NCBI GenBank assembly: GCA_030834165.1
Contig: JAURFU010000001.1
Span: 1 to 64,000 of the forward strand
Origin: Verrucomicrobiota bacterium
GTDB taxonomy: Bacteria; Verrucomicrobiota; Verrucomicrobiia; Opitutales; UBA953
Reading direction: 5' to 3'
Length of the DNA: 64,000 nucleotides
The notes beneath the pieces were generated by a model. It saw only the letters and a list, made by a program, of their open reading frames with translations. It was not told where the DNA came from and did not search any database. The position numbers and the translations under genes are program-made. Each line of letters opens with the position of its first letter. Within the stretch, counting starts at the first letter, position 1. This document shows, piece after piece, positions 29,853 through 39,483 of the stretch.

Positions 29853-32800
29853 ATGAGACTGTCACCCCAGGTCGCCTTCCTCTTGGCGGCTCTCGCCCTC
29901 GAAGGCGCGGAACTTAAACCTTTCCTTTGGTCCGGGCAGCTGAACGTCCCCGATCCCACCGCCTGCACGGTCGACGAAGCAGGCGATGTCTACGTCTCTT
30001 CGACGACCCGCCGCAAGGCGGCGGACCTCGACATCCGCGAGCACATGCTCTGGGTCACCGACGACGTGGCGCTCACCTCGCCGGCGGAAAAACTGGCCTT
30101 CTACCAGCGCGAACTGGCGCCGGGTAAGATGAAAGGCCCGCGCGGCGGACTCAAGGACCACAACAAGGACGGCAGCGTCGACTGGCAGGACCTGACTCAC
30201 TTCAAGGAGCGCATCTACAAGCTCTCCGACACCGACCGCGACGGCGTGGCCGACAAGCTCACGGTCTTCGCGGAAGGCTTCGATTCGCCGGTCTCCGGCA
30301 TCGCCGCCGGCGTGCTCTACTTCGACGGATGGGTCTACGTCACCGCCATCCCCGACGTCTGGCGTCTGAAGGATACCGACGGCGACGGCGTCGCCGACGT
30401 GAAGGAAATCGTGGCCACCGGCTTCGGCGGTCACATCGCCTACGCCGGACACGACATGCATGGCCTGAGGCTGGGGCCGGACGGCCGCATCTATTGGACG
30501 GTCGGCGACAAAGGCGCGAACGTCCTCAGCAAGGAAGGCCGTCGCTTCGTCTATCCGCACGAGGGCTGCGTCCTGCGATGCGAGCCCGACGGCACCGGCT
30601 TCGAGGTCTTCGCCCACGGCATCCGCAACACCCAGGAGATCGCCTTCGATGATTTCGGCGACGTCATCGGCGTCGACAACGACGGCGACCAGCCCAAGGA
30701 GCGTGAGCGCCTGACGTATCTGGTCGAAGGCTCCGACTCCGGCTGGCGCAACCAGCATCAATATCAGAAGACCGAAAGCCGCTGGGTGAAGGAGAACATG
30801 TGGCAGCCTCACGGCGCACCTGATCAGCCCCTGAACATCACTCCCCCGATCGCCAACTACTCCGACGGCCCAGCCGGCTTCCTGCACGAGCCTGGACATG
30901 CCTTGGATGGGGATCTGCGCGGGAACTACCTGCTCAACCAGTTCCCGAAGGGCAAGATGGACGCCTTCACGCTGGAGCCGCATCAGGACGGCTTCCGGCA
31001 GACGAACCTACGTACGATCTCTTCCGGCATCATGGGAATCGGGATGTCATGGGGCATCGACGGTCGCGCCTATTACGCCGACTGGATCGGCGGGTACCCG
31101 CTCGACGGCAAAGGCGCGGTCTGGCGCCTCGACGTCGCCTCCGCGATCGACAAGACGTCCGAGGAATTCCTTTCCAAGCCTTTCTCGGCAGCCGTACCGA
31201 AGGACGAATGCCTGCGCCTGCTCGGCCATCGCGACCAGCGCGTACGCGTCAACGCTTCCATCCGCCTGCATCGTCAGCGTGCCTGGTCCGAGATGCTCTC
31301 CTTGGCCAAGGATGCGACAACTCCTCGTCTCGCGCGCATCCATGCGATCTGGGGCTTCGGCATGGGACTCCGTCTTGGCCAGGTCGCCGACATCACTCCG
31401 GCTCTCGCGTTATTGGACGACGCCGACCCTGAGATACGTGTCCAGGCTTTGAAGGTCTTCAGCGAAGCCAAGGCCACTCCGGCGCTCATCGCCAAGTCGA
31501 CCGACCAGCTCGGTCAATCGGACCTTCGACTCCGCACTCAGGCCGGCATCACGCTCGGCAAGCTCGGAGGCAACGTGCCTTTCGGAGCCTTTTTGCACGA
31601 CGCCGCGACCGAGCTCCGCCTCCCCTGGTTGCGGCACGGCCTGGTCTCGGGCCTCGCCGGCACCCAATCCTCGGACGTGCTGCTCAAGCTCGCCCAGACG
31701 CATCAGGAGGCCGAAGCCGTCTTCGCCACGCTCGCCCTCGCTCGACAGCGTTCACCCCTTCTCGCGCAGCTGCTTGATCATGCTAACCCGGAGGTCGTGG
31801 TCGAAGCCGCGCGGGCGATCCACGACGACGAAGGCATCCCGGACGCGGAAGCCAAGCTGGCGCAGGCATTCGGCGTAGCCGCGCTCCCGCCTCACGCGGC
31901 GCGCCGCGCGCTCAACGCGAACCTGCGTCAAGGCGACGAAGCATCGCTTCGTCGGATCCTGGAGTGGACGCTGCGGCAGCCTGACGGAGCCCTCCTGCGT
32001 GTCGAAGCCTTGCAGGCCCTGATCAGCTTCGACCAGCCGGCGAAGCTGGACGCCGTCGACGGCACCGCCAGAAAGCACGCGCCCCGGCCGACCTCGATGA
32101 TCGCCGCCGTCCTGCGGGGACGCCAGCAGGAGCTGCTGCGGATCACGAAAGCCGATGAGCGCGCCCTCTCCCTCGCTTTGCTGGTGAAGTATGAGCTCGA
32201 CGTGCCCTTCGCCGTCCTGAGCGGACTGGCCGAAGACCTGAAAGCCGCGCCGGAAGTCCGCCTGCAGACGCTCCGGCTCCTCGGACGTAAGAACGACGAA
32301 CCTGCGGCGGTGACCCAAGTCCTCCGGGCCGCCGCCGGCGAAGGCAACCCGTCGGAAGTCCGCATCGAGGCCGTCCGTCAGCTTTTCGGACGCGAAATCG
32401 TCGCCGCCTTGGAGGTTTCCCGCCAGATCATCAATTCCAAGTCGGCCAAGACTCCGGAGAAACAGGCCGTGGTCTCCGCCCTGCGGGGCCGGACCGACGG
32501 AGCTTCGCGTAAGCTGGTCGGAGAGCTCGTCGAACGGCTCGAGGCCCGGAAACTGGACAACGGACTGAAGCTGGATGTCTTCGCCCTCGCGAAGGACTCC
32601 GCCGACACCGTGATCTCCGCGTCGCTCCGCCGATACCTCGACGCCGCCTCCAAGCCGGCCGGTGCCATGGCCGGCCCGGATCTTCCCTACGAACTGCTCA
32701 CCGAGGGCGGCGACCCCGTCGCGGGACGGGACTTGATCAACGGCCACCTAGGCGCCAACTGCGTGGCCTGCCATCGCGTCGATTCGGACGAAGGCAGCGA

Positions 32801-33164
32801 AGTCGGACCGAGCCTGCGCCAGGTCGGAGGCCAACGCACCCAATTCGAGCTGGCCCAGTCCCTCGTCGAGCCCTCGGCTAAGGTCGTCGTCGGCTTCGGC
32901 ATCGAGACGATACAGTTGAAATCCGGCGAGACCGTCGCCGGAAGCGTCCTCAATGAGACCCCGAAGACCATCGATGTGAAGCTGCCCGACGGCAAGACTC
33001 GCCGCCTGAACGTGAGTGACGTCGCCCAGCGCACTCCGCCCGTTTCCGTCATGCCTCCGATGCTCGGCATCCTGACGCCAGCGGAAATCCGCGACGTGGT
33101 GGCCTATCTGACGACCCTGAAGCCAAAGGGCAGCAAGTCCAAGACCGCCGCCAAGGCCAAATAA
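29853..33164 (+). CDS. PVC-type membrane-bound dehydrogenase/HEAT-repeat/heme c protein
   Basis: Signal peptide MRLSPQVAFLLAALALEGAE; beta-propeller-like N-terminal part; Ca-binding-like DHNKDGSVDWQDL, DTDRDGVAD, DTDGDGVAD; HEAT-like repeats; C-terminal CVACHRVDSDEGSEVGPSL heme c motif. Confidence 0.88.
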   Translation: MRLSPQVAFLLAALALEGAELKPFLWSGQLNVPDPTACTVDEAGDVYVSSTTRRKAADLDIREHMLWVTDDVALTSPAEKLAFYQRELAPGKMKGPRGGLKDHNKDGSVDWQDLTHFKERIYKLSDTDRDGVADKLTVFAEGFDSPVSGIAAGVLYFDGWVYVTAIPDVWRLKDTDGDGVADVKEIVATGFGGHIAYAGHDMHGLRLGPDGRIYWTVGDKGANVLSKEGRRFVYPHEGCVLRCEPDGTGFEVFAHGIRNTQEIAFDDFGDVIGVDNDGDQPKERERLTYLVEGSDSGWRNQHQYQKTESRWVKENMWQPHGAPDQPLNITPPIANYSDGPAGFLHEPGHALDGDLRGNYLLNQFPKGKMDAFTLEPHQDGFRQTNLRTISSGIMGIGMSWGIDGRAYYADWIGGYPLDGKGAVWRLDVASAIDKTSEEFLSKPFSAAVPKDECLRLLGHRDQRVRVNASIRLHRQRAWSEMLSLAKDATTPRLARIHAIWGFGMGLRLGQVADITPALALLDDADPEIRVQALKVFSEAKATPALIAKSTDQLGQSDLRLRTQAGITLGKLGGNVPFGAFLHDAATELRLPWLRHGLVSGLAGTQSSDVLLKLAQTHQEAEAVFATLALARQRSPLLAQLLDHANPEVVVEAARAIHDDEGIPDAEAKLAQAFGVAALPPHAARRALNANLRQGDEASLRRILEWTLRQPDGALLRVEALQALISFDQPAKLDAVDGTARKHAPRPTSMIAAVLRGRQQELLRITKADERALSLALLVKYELDVPFAVLSGLAEDLKAAPEVRLQTLRLLGRKNDEPAAVTQVLRAAAGEGNPSEVRIEAVRQLFGREIVAALEVSRQIINSKSAKTPEKQAVVSALRGRTDGASRKLVGELVERLEARKLDNGLKLDVFALAKDSADTVISASLRRYLDAASKPAGAMAGPDLPYELLTEGGDPVAGRDLINGHLGANCVACHRVDSDEGSEVGPSLRQVGGQRTQFELAQSLVEPSAKVVVGFGIETIQLKSGETVAGSVLNETPKTIDVKLPDGKTRRLNVSDVAQRTPPVSVMPPMLGILTPAEIRDVVAYLTTLKPKGSKSKTAAKAK

Positions 33165-33210
33165 ACGGATGCGGGGTTGAGTCGAAGGGCCTCGGGCCAT
33201 TGGATAGGGC

Positions 33211-35400
33211 ATGCTGCTGAGACTCCTCCTGCTGCTGTCCCCGTTGGCGATCTTCGCCCAGGGGGACCTCATCGCCGAATGGCAGAAACAGTATGACGCT
33301 TGGCATGGGCGTTCGCCCCGCACCAGGGTCGACGCGCCTCAATGGTCTCGCGACGGAAACACCCTCGCGTATGCGTGGACCGACCCGGCGGGCATTTCCT
33401 GGCGACTCGTCGAATGCGGGACCGGTAAGATCAGGCCCGCCTTTGATCCGGCCAAGCTGAGCGCCGCCTTCGCCTCGTTCGACGGCAGGAAAGTCACCGC
33501 CAAGAGGTGGCCTTTCACCCGCGTCATCCCCATGGACGACGGGCGCCTGAGGCTCGAAAGCGACAAGGAGAGCTGGTTCCTCGGCACGGATGGGGAACTG
33601 GTCATCGCCGCCGGGCCGTCCGCAGCTCGCCCCGCGGGCAGGCTCGAGTCCGGCAACCGAACGTCGAACGCCGGCAAGCAAGGGCCGGTCTCTCCGGACG
33701 GTCGGACGCGCGTCGAACTACGCGAAGGCAGCGTTCACCTGACCACGGCGGCAGGGCATTCGACCAGCTGGGCACCGAGCGTACGCGAAACTTTCGTCGG
33801 CCCGGTCAGCTGGGCTCCGGATGGACGCCACTTCGCGGTCTGGAGCGAGCGCAAGGAAACCACCCGCCTCTATAAAGTCGTCGACTCGGTCAAGGGCACG
33901 AGCCGCGAGATTCCCTACGACAAACCCGGCGACCCGCGGACGACACGCACGCCCTGGGTCTTCCAGGCCGACGGCAAAGGCGCCAGCGGCTGCCCGCTCA
34001 ACGTCCTGCCTCAAGCCTATGCGACGGACCGTCTGGATTGGTCGGCCGACTCCAAGGTGCTGCGGACCGAGTTCATCCGCCGCGGTTTCACCGGACATGG
34101 CATCGTCACCTTCGACGTCGCAAAAGGGGCCTGGCGCAAACTCCTCGCCGAGGAAGACGCCAAGTTCGTCTACACCTTCAACGCGCGCTACCGACATGAT
34201 CTTTCGGATGACCTGACCCTCTGGGCTTCGGAGCGCTCCGGCTGGAACCATCTTTACGCCGTCGACCTAAGGACAGGTCAGACGCTCCGCCCGCTCACCT
34301 CCGGACAATGGGTCGTGAAACAGGTCGCTCACCTCGACGCGGAAGCGAAAGAGATCTATTTCCAAGCCGTCGGCAAGGTCGCCGGCGAGAACCCTTATCA
34401 TACGCATCTCTGCAAGGTCGGTTTGGATGGAAACGGCTTCGTCGACCTCACGCCTGATGACGCCTATCATGACGTCAGTTTCTCTCCGGATCGTCGTACG
34501 TTCATCGACACCGCCTCCCGGGTCGACGTCCCGCACGCCTTCTTCCTGCGCAGCGCCAAAGACGGCCGGATCCTGGCGACCCTCGGGGTGAGCGACGCAT
34601 CCGACCTGCGCAAGGCCGGCTGGCAGCCGGCCCGCCCGTTCGTCGCCAAGGACCGCGAGGGCAAGTTCGACATCTGGGGCGTGGTCACGCGGCCCCATCC
34701 CTTCGACCCCAAGAAGAAGTATCCCGTCATCGAGAACATCTATGCCGGACCGCACGGCTCGTTCGCGCCCCGCACTTTCAACTGGTGGCACCGCAACCAT
34801 CGCGAGCTTTCGATGCTTGGCTTCTATGTCGTGCAGCTCGACGGCCGGGGGACCAACCATCGCGGCAAGGAGTTCCATCAGCAGAGCTGGCGCAACCTCA
34901 AGGACGGCGGCTTCCCCGACCGCATCGCCTGGATGCAGGCCCTGGCCAAGACCGAGCCCAACATGGACCTCACGCGCGTGGGCATCTTCGGCGGATCCGC
35001 CGGCGGGCAGAACACCGCGCATGCCTTGCTCCTGCATGGGGCCTTCTACAAGGCCGGCGCGGCGGACTGCGGCTGCTACGACAACCGCGTCGACAAGCTC
35101 TGGTGGAACGAGCAGTGGCTGGGCTATCCGGTCGGCCCATGGTATGAGGAGAATTCCTGCGCGAAGTACGCCGCCAACCTGAGCGGGCGTCTGTTCCTTT
35201 CCGTCGGCGAGTCCGACACGAACGTCGACGTGAAGTGCAGCTATGACTTCCGCGACGCCCTCATCGCCGCCGGCAAGAGGGACCAATTCGAGTTCCACGT
35301 CGTGCCCGGCGCCAACCATGGCGCCGGCGAATCCAACGACATGCGCGTGAAACGGGCACGTTTCTTCCAGTCCGCCCTCGGAAACCCCCTGCCCTTATGA
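33211..35400 (+). CDS. S9-family (DPP IV/prolyl oligopeptidase-like) serine peptidase, secreted
   Basis: Signal peptide MLLRLLLLLSPLAIFAQ; WSRDGNTLAY propeller repeats; nucleophile FGGSAGGQNT; catalytic Asp/His candidates ESDTNVD and GANHGAGES. Confidence 0.88.
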   Translation: MLLRLLLLLSPLAIFAQGDLIAEWQKQYDAWHGRSPRTRVDAPQWSRDGNTLAYAWTDPAGISWRLVECGTGKIRPAFDPAKLSAAFASFDGRKVTAKRWPFTRVIPMDDGRLRLESDKESWFLGTDGELVIAAGPSAARPAGRLESGNRTSNAGKQGPVSPDGRTRVELREGSVHLTTAAGHSTSWAPSVRETFVGPVSWAPDGRHFAVWSERKETTRLYKVVDSVKGTSREIPYDKPGDPRTTRTPWVFQADGKGASGCPLNVLPQAYATDRLDWSADSKVLRTEFIRRGFTGHGIVTFDVAKGAWRKLLAEEDAKFVYTFNARYRHDLSDDLTLWASERSGWNHLYAVDLRTGQTLRPLTSGQWVVKQVAHLDAEAKEIYFQAVGKVAGENPYHTHLCKVGLDGNGFVDLTPDDAYHDVSFSPDRRTFIDTASRVDVPHAFFLRSAKDGRILATLGVSDASDLRKAGWQPARPFVAKDREGKFDIWGVVTRPHPFDPKKKYPVIENIYAGPHGSFAPRTFNWWHRNHRELSMLGFYVVQLDGRGTNHRGKEFHQQSWRNLKDGGFPDRIAWMQALAKTEPNMDLTRVGIFGGSAGGQNTAHALLLHGAFYKAGAADCGCYDNRVDKLWWNEQWLGYPVGPWYEENSCAKYAANLSGRLFLSVGESDTNVDVKCSYDFRDALIAAGKRDQFEFHVVPGANHGAGESNDMRVKRARFFQSALGNPLPL

Positions 35401-35933
35401 CGACCGCACCGCGGACTACCGGCCTGATCGAACTCCGGCTCAACAACGTCGGCCAGCTCTTCAACACCATGGACCCGTCGCCCTTCCATGAGCGCGACCT
35501 GGACCATGACGCCGAGGAGTTCATCCTGAGCTGGGCGCGGGAACACGAGAAGGACTCCGAACTGCGCATCAAGGTCGTCCTCCGGCAGCCCCCGGATACG
35601 GAAGCGGCCCGACTGGTCGGCGAATCCATCCAGCATTACTTCGGCTACCGGGCGCGGATCGCGGAGCGCGACCTCGCCGAGCTGTTCCAGGAAGGTCGGA
35701 TGGCCCTGCTCATCGGCCTCCTCTTTCTGGGCGCCACATTGGTGCTGCGGGATCTCATCACCCCCGGGCAGCGTCTTACCGACTTCGTCCGTGAAGGCCT
35801 GACCATCTGCGGCTGGGTCGGGCTCTGGAAGCCCGTCGACATCCACCTCTACCGCTGGTGGCCGTTGCAGGCTCATGGGCGGCTCCTGAAGCGGCTGTCC
35901 GCCTGCCCGGTCGAAGTCGTCTTTGAGGCCTGA
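35397..35933 (+). CDS. Conserved hypothetical membrane protein
   Basis: LFNTMDPSPFHERDLDHDAEEFILSWARE motif; TM segment MALLIGLLFLGATLVL; translationally coupled (ATGA) to the S9 peptidase. Confidence 0.7.
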   Translation: MTTAPRTTGLIELRLNNVGQLFNTMDPSPFHERDLDHDAEEFILSWAREHEKDSELRIKVVLRQPPDTEAARLVGESIQHYFGYRARIAERDLAELFQEGRMALLIGLLFLGATLVLRDLITPGQRLTDFVREGLTICGWVGLWKPVDIHLYRWWPLQAHGRLLKRLSACPVEVVFEA

Positions 35934-36043
35934 AATCAAGGCTTCCCCTTGCTTATGGGGTGGGTATGAACGGCCGAAATAACGATTTTTTTACGATGAG
36001 GCATTGACGGAGGGGAGCGCCTGCCCCAATCCCAACCTTCCGC

Positions 36044-37828
36044 ATGCAGAATTTCGCGAGCCAGTGCCTGGACCAGACCAAGGCCCTCCTCAAACTCAAC
36101 TTCAACTCCCTAGCCCCTGACGGCACCGTCGTGCCCGTCGAAGGCGAGGTCTCCCGCGCCGATGAGCCGGGTCACGCCGCCCTGGCCTTCGGGGAATACT
36201 TCCGGGCGACCGGCGAGCTCGCCCTTGACCGCCAGAACATCGCCGAGGTCGTGGCGAAGACGATCACCGCCCAGGTACGCATCAGCCAAGGCTCCGACAA
36301 CGGCATGGCCTTCGCCTGCCTCGGCCTGCTGGCCTTCGGCCCGACCCGCGAACGCAACCCGGTCTGGGAACTCCTCGACGAATCCACGCGCGCCCTGATC
36401 GACGAGCGTCTGGCCGTCGAGCATGACCACCACGACCACGTCCAGGCCTTCGACATCGCCAAGGCGGTCTGCCGCTTCTCCTTCGGCCTGACCAAGAAGG
36501 ACGACACCGGCGCGCTCGTCGACCGTTTCATGGACCGCATCGCGGCGGCCTCGACCGGCGGCTTCCACGACGAAGCCTCCCGGGCGGCCGACGCCGAGAA
36601 CTTCGGCGGCGCCTTCGACCTCTACGGCGTGGTGTCGCTCATCTTCATCCGCCAGTCCCTTCAGCTGCACGCGAACATCCAGGTCCGCGACGCCAAGCTG
36701 CCCAAGCTCCGCGGCCTCGCCGAGAAATACCTCCGCGTGATCATGGACACCGTGCGCGAAGACGGCCTCGGCTGGTGCTACGGACGCGGCATCGGCGCCT
36801 ACGGCCAGATGCACTGCATCACCCTGCTCCTGCAGGCCCTCCGTGACCGCTGGGTGCCGGTCGACAAGGAGCCGGTCGCCCGCGACCTCGTCCGCCGTCT
36901 CTACGCCCACTTCTTCACGACCTTCTTCGACGCCGAACACGGCCTGATCGTGATCCGTGACGCCGAGCGCGACACCATCCCGGGGCACACGACCCGCATG
37001 GCGAACTTCGACGCCGCCCGCTACCTCTCCCAGTGGTCTCGCCTGGCGAAGACCATCGGCGGCTCCATGGACGTGGTCAAGCCGGCCAGCCGCCTGCCGG
37101 TCTGCCGCTTCTTCTCCTACGACAAGTCGCCGCGCAAGGAGCAGGGGCTGCTTTCTTACCAGGATCCGGCCTCCGGCCTGCACGTGATCCTCCCGCTGGT
37201 CTCCTCCGGCTCGCAACGCTTCTCCGACTCGCTGGCCTTCCCGCACATGCCGGGAGTGTTCGACTGGCCCGCCAACCAGGCTACCACGCCGTTCATTCCC
37301 GAATTCACCATCGGCGACAAGGTCTTCACGCCTTCGTTCTACGGCAAGAACGCCCAGGTCGCCATGGGTACCAAGGCCGGCACCTACCACTTCCGCTACG
37401 AACAGCCGGATCTCATCGATCGCGACGAGAAGCTCTCCGCGAACATCGCCTCCCTCAAGGTCGACTGGGAGTTCAGCGGCGGCCGCGTCGTCGGTCGTTT
37501 CACCCTGTCCGCCAAAGCCGCGGTCGTGCTGGAGGAATTCCGCCTGGTGCTGCCCATCGCCGCGTCGCACTCGCGGATGACCCCGGGCAACGCGCTCGTG
37601 CTCGGAGCCGAATCGCATCGCTGCGAGGTGCTCAAGGACGACTTCCACGCGGCATGGGGCGAGACCAAGGTCGTCAGCGACAACCCGAAGCACCGCAGCT
37701 GCTGGGGCAAGGTCCATTTCTACCAGACGCTCGAGCGCGACAAGCCGATGCCCCTGCGGGCCGGCATGAGCTATTCGTTCGAGATCGCCTACCAGCCCCA
37801 CATCGTGCGGGCGGGTGAAGCGGTCTGA
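36044..37828 (+). CDS. Uncharacterised 594-aa protein; possible (alpha/alpha) toroid plus beta-sandwich enzyme
   Basis: Long intact ORF; helical N-terminal region with GWCYGRGIGAYGQMHCITLLLQALRDRW; beta-rich C-terminal half; no signal peptide seen. Confidence 0.6.
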   Translation: MQNFASQCLDQTKALLKLNFNSLAPDGTVVPVEGEVSRADEPGHAALAFGEYFRATGELALDRQNIAEVVAKTITAQVRISQGSDNGMAFACLGLLAFGPTRERNPVWELLDESTRALIDERLAVEHDHHDHVQAFDIAKAVCRFSFGLTKKDDTGALVDRFMDRIAAASTGGFHDEASRAADAENFGGAFDLYGVVSLIFIRQSLQLHANIQVRDAKLPKLRGLAEKYLRVIMDTVREDGLGWCYGRGIGAYGQMHCITLLLQALRDRWVPVDKEPVARDLVRRLYAHFFTTFFDAEHGLIVIRDAERDTIPGHTTRMANFDAARYLSQWSRLAKTIGGSMDVVKPASRLPVCRFFSYDKSPRKEQGLLSYQDPASGLHVILPLVSSGSQRFSDSLAFPHMPGVFDWPANQATTPFIPEFTIGDKVFTPSFYGKNAQVAMGTKAGTYHFRYEQPDLIDRDEKLSANIASLKVDWEFSGGRVVGRFTLSAKAAVVLEEFRLVLPIAASHSRMTPGNALVLGAESHRCEVLKDDFHAAWGETKVVSDNPKHRSCWGKVHFYQTLERDKPMPLRAGMSYSFEIAYQPHIVRAGEAV

Positions 37829-37905
37829 GCGCGTTTCCGCCTCCGGTCCTCCTTCGGGGTTGTCCTGACCCCTGCCCCTGCCCTATGTCCCTAGGGTATT
37901 CCTTC

Positions 37906-39447
37906 ATGCCCAGTCCGTTCTACATCACCACGGCCATCGACTACGCCAACGGCTCGCCGCACCTCGGCCATGCCTACGAGAAAGTCCTCTCCGACGTGAT
38001 CTCGCGGCACATGCGCATGGGCGGCCGCAAGGTCCACTTCCTGACCGGGCTCGACGAACATGGGCAGAAGGTCCAGCAGACGGCGCAGAAGCGCGGCGTC
38101 GAGCCGCAGGTCCTGGTCGACGAGATCGCCGCCGTCTTCAAGGGGATGCTTGGCGACCTCAACATCTCCCACGACGACTACATCCGCACGACCGAACCGC
38201 GTCACAAGAAGGTCGTCCAGGGGTTCCTCCAGCAGCTCTTCGACCAAGGACTCATCTACAAAGGTCAGAAGACCGACTGGTACTCGACCCGGCAGGAGCA
38301 GTTCCTCACGGACAAGGACCGGGCGCCTGACGGCTCCTGGCCGGAGATCTACGGCGAGGTCACGCAGACCACCGAGGAGAACTATTACTTCAAGCTCACG
38401 CAGTTCCAGCCCTGGCTCATCGAACACATCAGATCGCACCCGGAATTCATCACCCCGCGCTTCCGCCAGAACCAGGTCCTCGAGTTCCTCAAGGAACCGA
38501 TGAACGACCTCTGCATCTCGCGCCCGAAGACCCGCCTCGCCTGGGGCATCGAGCTCCCGTTCGACACGTCCTTCGTGACCTATGTCTGGTTCGACGCCCT
38601 GACCAACTACTACTCCGCCGTCGCCGACAAGGGCCTCTGGCCGGCCGATGTCCACGTCATCGGCAAGGACATCCTCTCCCCTCCGCACGCCGTCTACTGG
38701 CCCTGCATGCTCAAGGCCCTCGGCATCGAGCCCCCGCGTCAGCTGCTCGTCCACGGCTGGTGGACCGTCAACAACCAGAAGGCTTCCAAGTCCGCCGGCA
38801 ACGCCGCGGACACCCTCGGCTTCGTCGCTTCGCACGGCGCCGACGCCTTCCGCTTCTACCTCTGCCGCGAGATGGTCGTCGGCCAGGATGCCGACTTCTC
38901 GACGATCACCTTCGAGAACCGCTACAAGGCCGACCTGGGCAACAACCTCGGCAACCTGGTCAACCGCCTGCTCAACATGGTCGGCCGCAACTACGCCGGC
39001 GCCATCCCTGCGGCGTCGGCCGACGAAGAGCTCGAGCAGGACCTGCGTCGCCTCTGGGACGACAGCGTCAGGAAGTATGCCGAAGCCTTCGCCGAGTATC
39101 AGGTGAGCCACGCCCTCGAAGCCCTCTGGGTCTTCATCAGCGCGATGAACGCCTACATCGAAGCCCGCGCTCCGTGGAAGCTGGCGAAGTCCGCCGATGC
39201 CGCCGATCGCGCCCGCCTCGATTCCTGCCTGGCCCACGTGGCCGAAGGCCTCCGTCTCGTCGGCACCTTGCTGACCCCGGTGATGCCGGCGACCTGCGCC
39301 AAGCTTCTCACCAACATCGGCCGCCCCGTGGCCGCGAGCTTCGAGGGTCAGCTGACCTGGTCGGCCGTCTGTACCGGCTCGAATGTCGCCGAAAAGTGCA
39401 TCCTTTTCCCGCCGGTCGAAGCGCCGCAGGAAACTTCGGCCACCTGA
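37906..39447 (+). CDS. metG: Methionyl-tRNA synthetase (no C-terminal tRNA-binding extension)
   Basis: FYITTAIDYANGSPHLGHAYEKVLSDVISR (HIGH-like), FLTGLDEHGQKVQQ, WTVNNQKASKSAGN (KMSKS-like). Confidence 0.96.
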   Translation: MPSPFYITTAIDYANGSPHLGHAYEKVLSDVISRHMRMGGRKVHFLTGLDEHGQKVQQTAQKRGVEPQVLVDEIAAVFKGMLGDLNISHDDYIRTTEPRHKKVVQGFLQQLFDQGLIYKGQKTDWYSTRQEQFLTDKDRAPDGSWPEIYGEVTQTTEENYYFKLTQFQPWLIEHIRSHPEFITPRFRQNQVLEFLKEPMNDLCISRPKTRLAWGIELPFDTSFVTYVWFDALTNYYSAVADKGLWPADVHVIGKDILSPPHAVYWPCMLKALGIEPPRQLLVHGWWTVNNQKASKSAGNAADTLGFVASHGADAFRFYLCREMVVGQDADFSTITFENRYKADLGNNLGNLVNRLLNMVGRNYAGAIPAASADEELEQDLRRLWDDSVRKYAEAFAEYQVSHALEALWVFISAMNAYIEARAPWKLAKSADAADRARLDSCLAHVAEGLRLVGTLLTPVMPATCAKLLTNIGRPVAASFEGQLTWSAVCTGSNVAEKCILFPPVEAPQETSAT

Positions 39448-39483
39448 TTGGACATCGGTCGAGGAAGGCCTTACCTGCTGACC

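Noticed and set aside
36110-37801. 563-aa minus-strand ORF opposite the 594-aa unknown protein
   Set aside because: Composition (Gly/Val/Asp/Arg rich, low complexity) matches other antisense shadows; the plus frame has normal protein composition.
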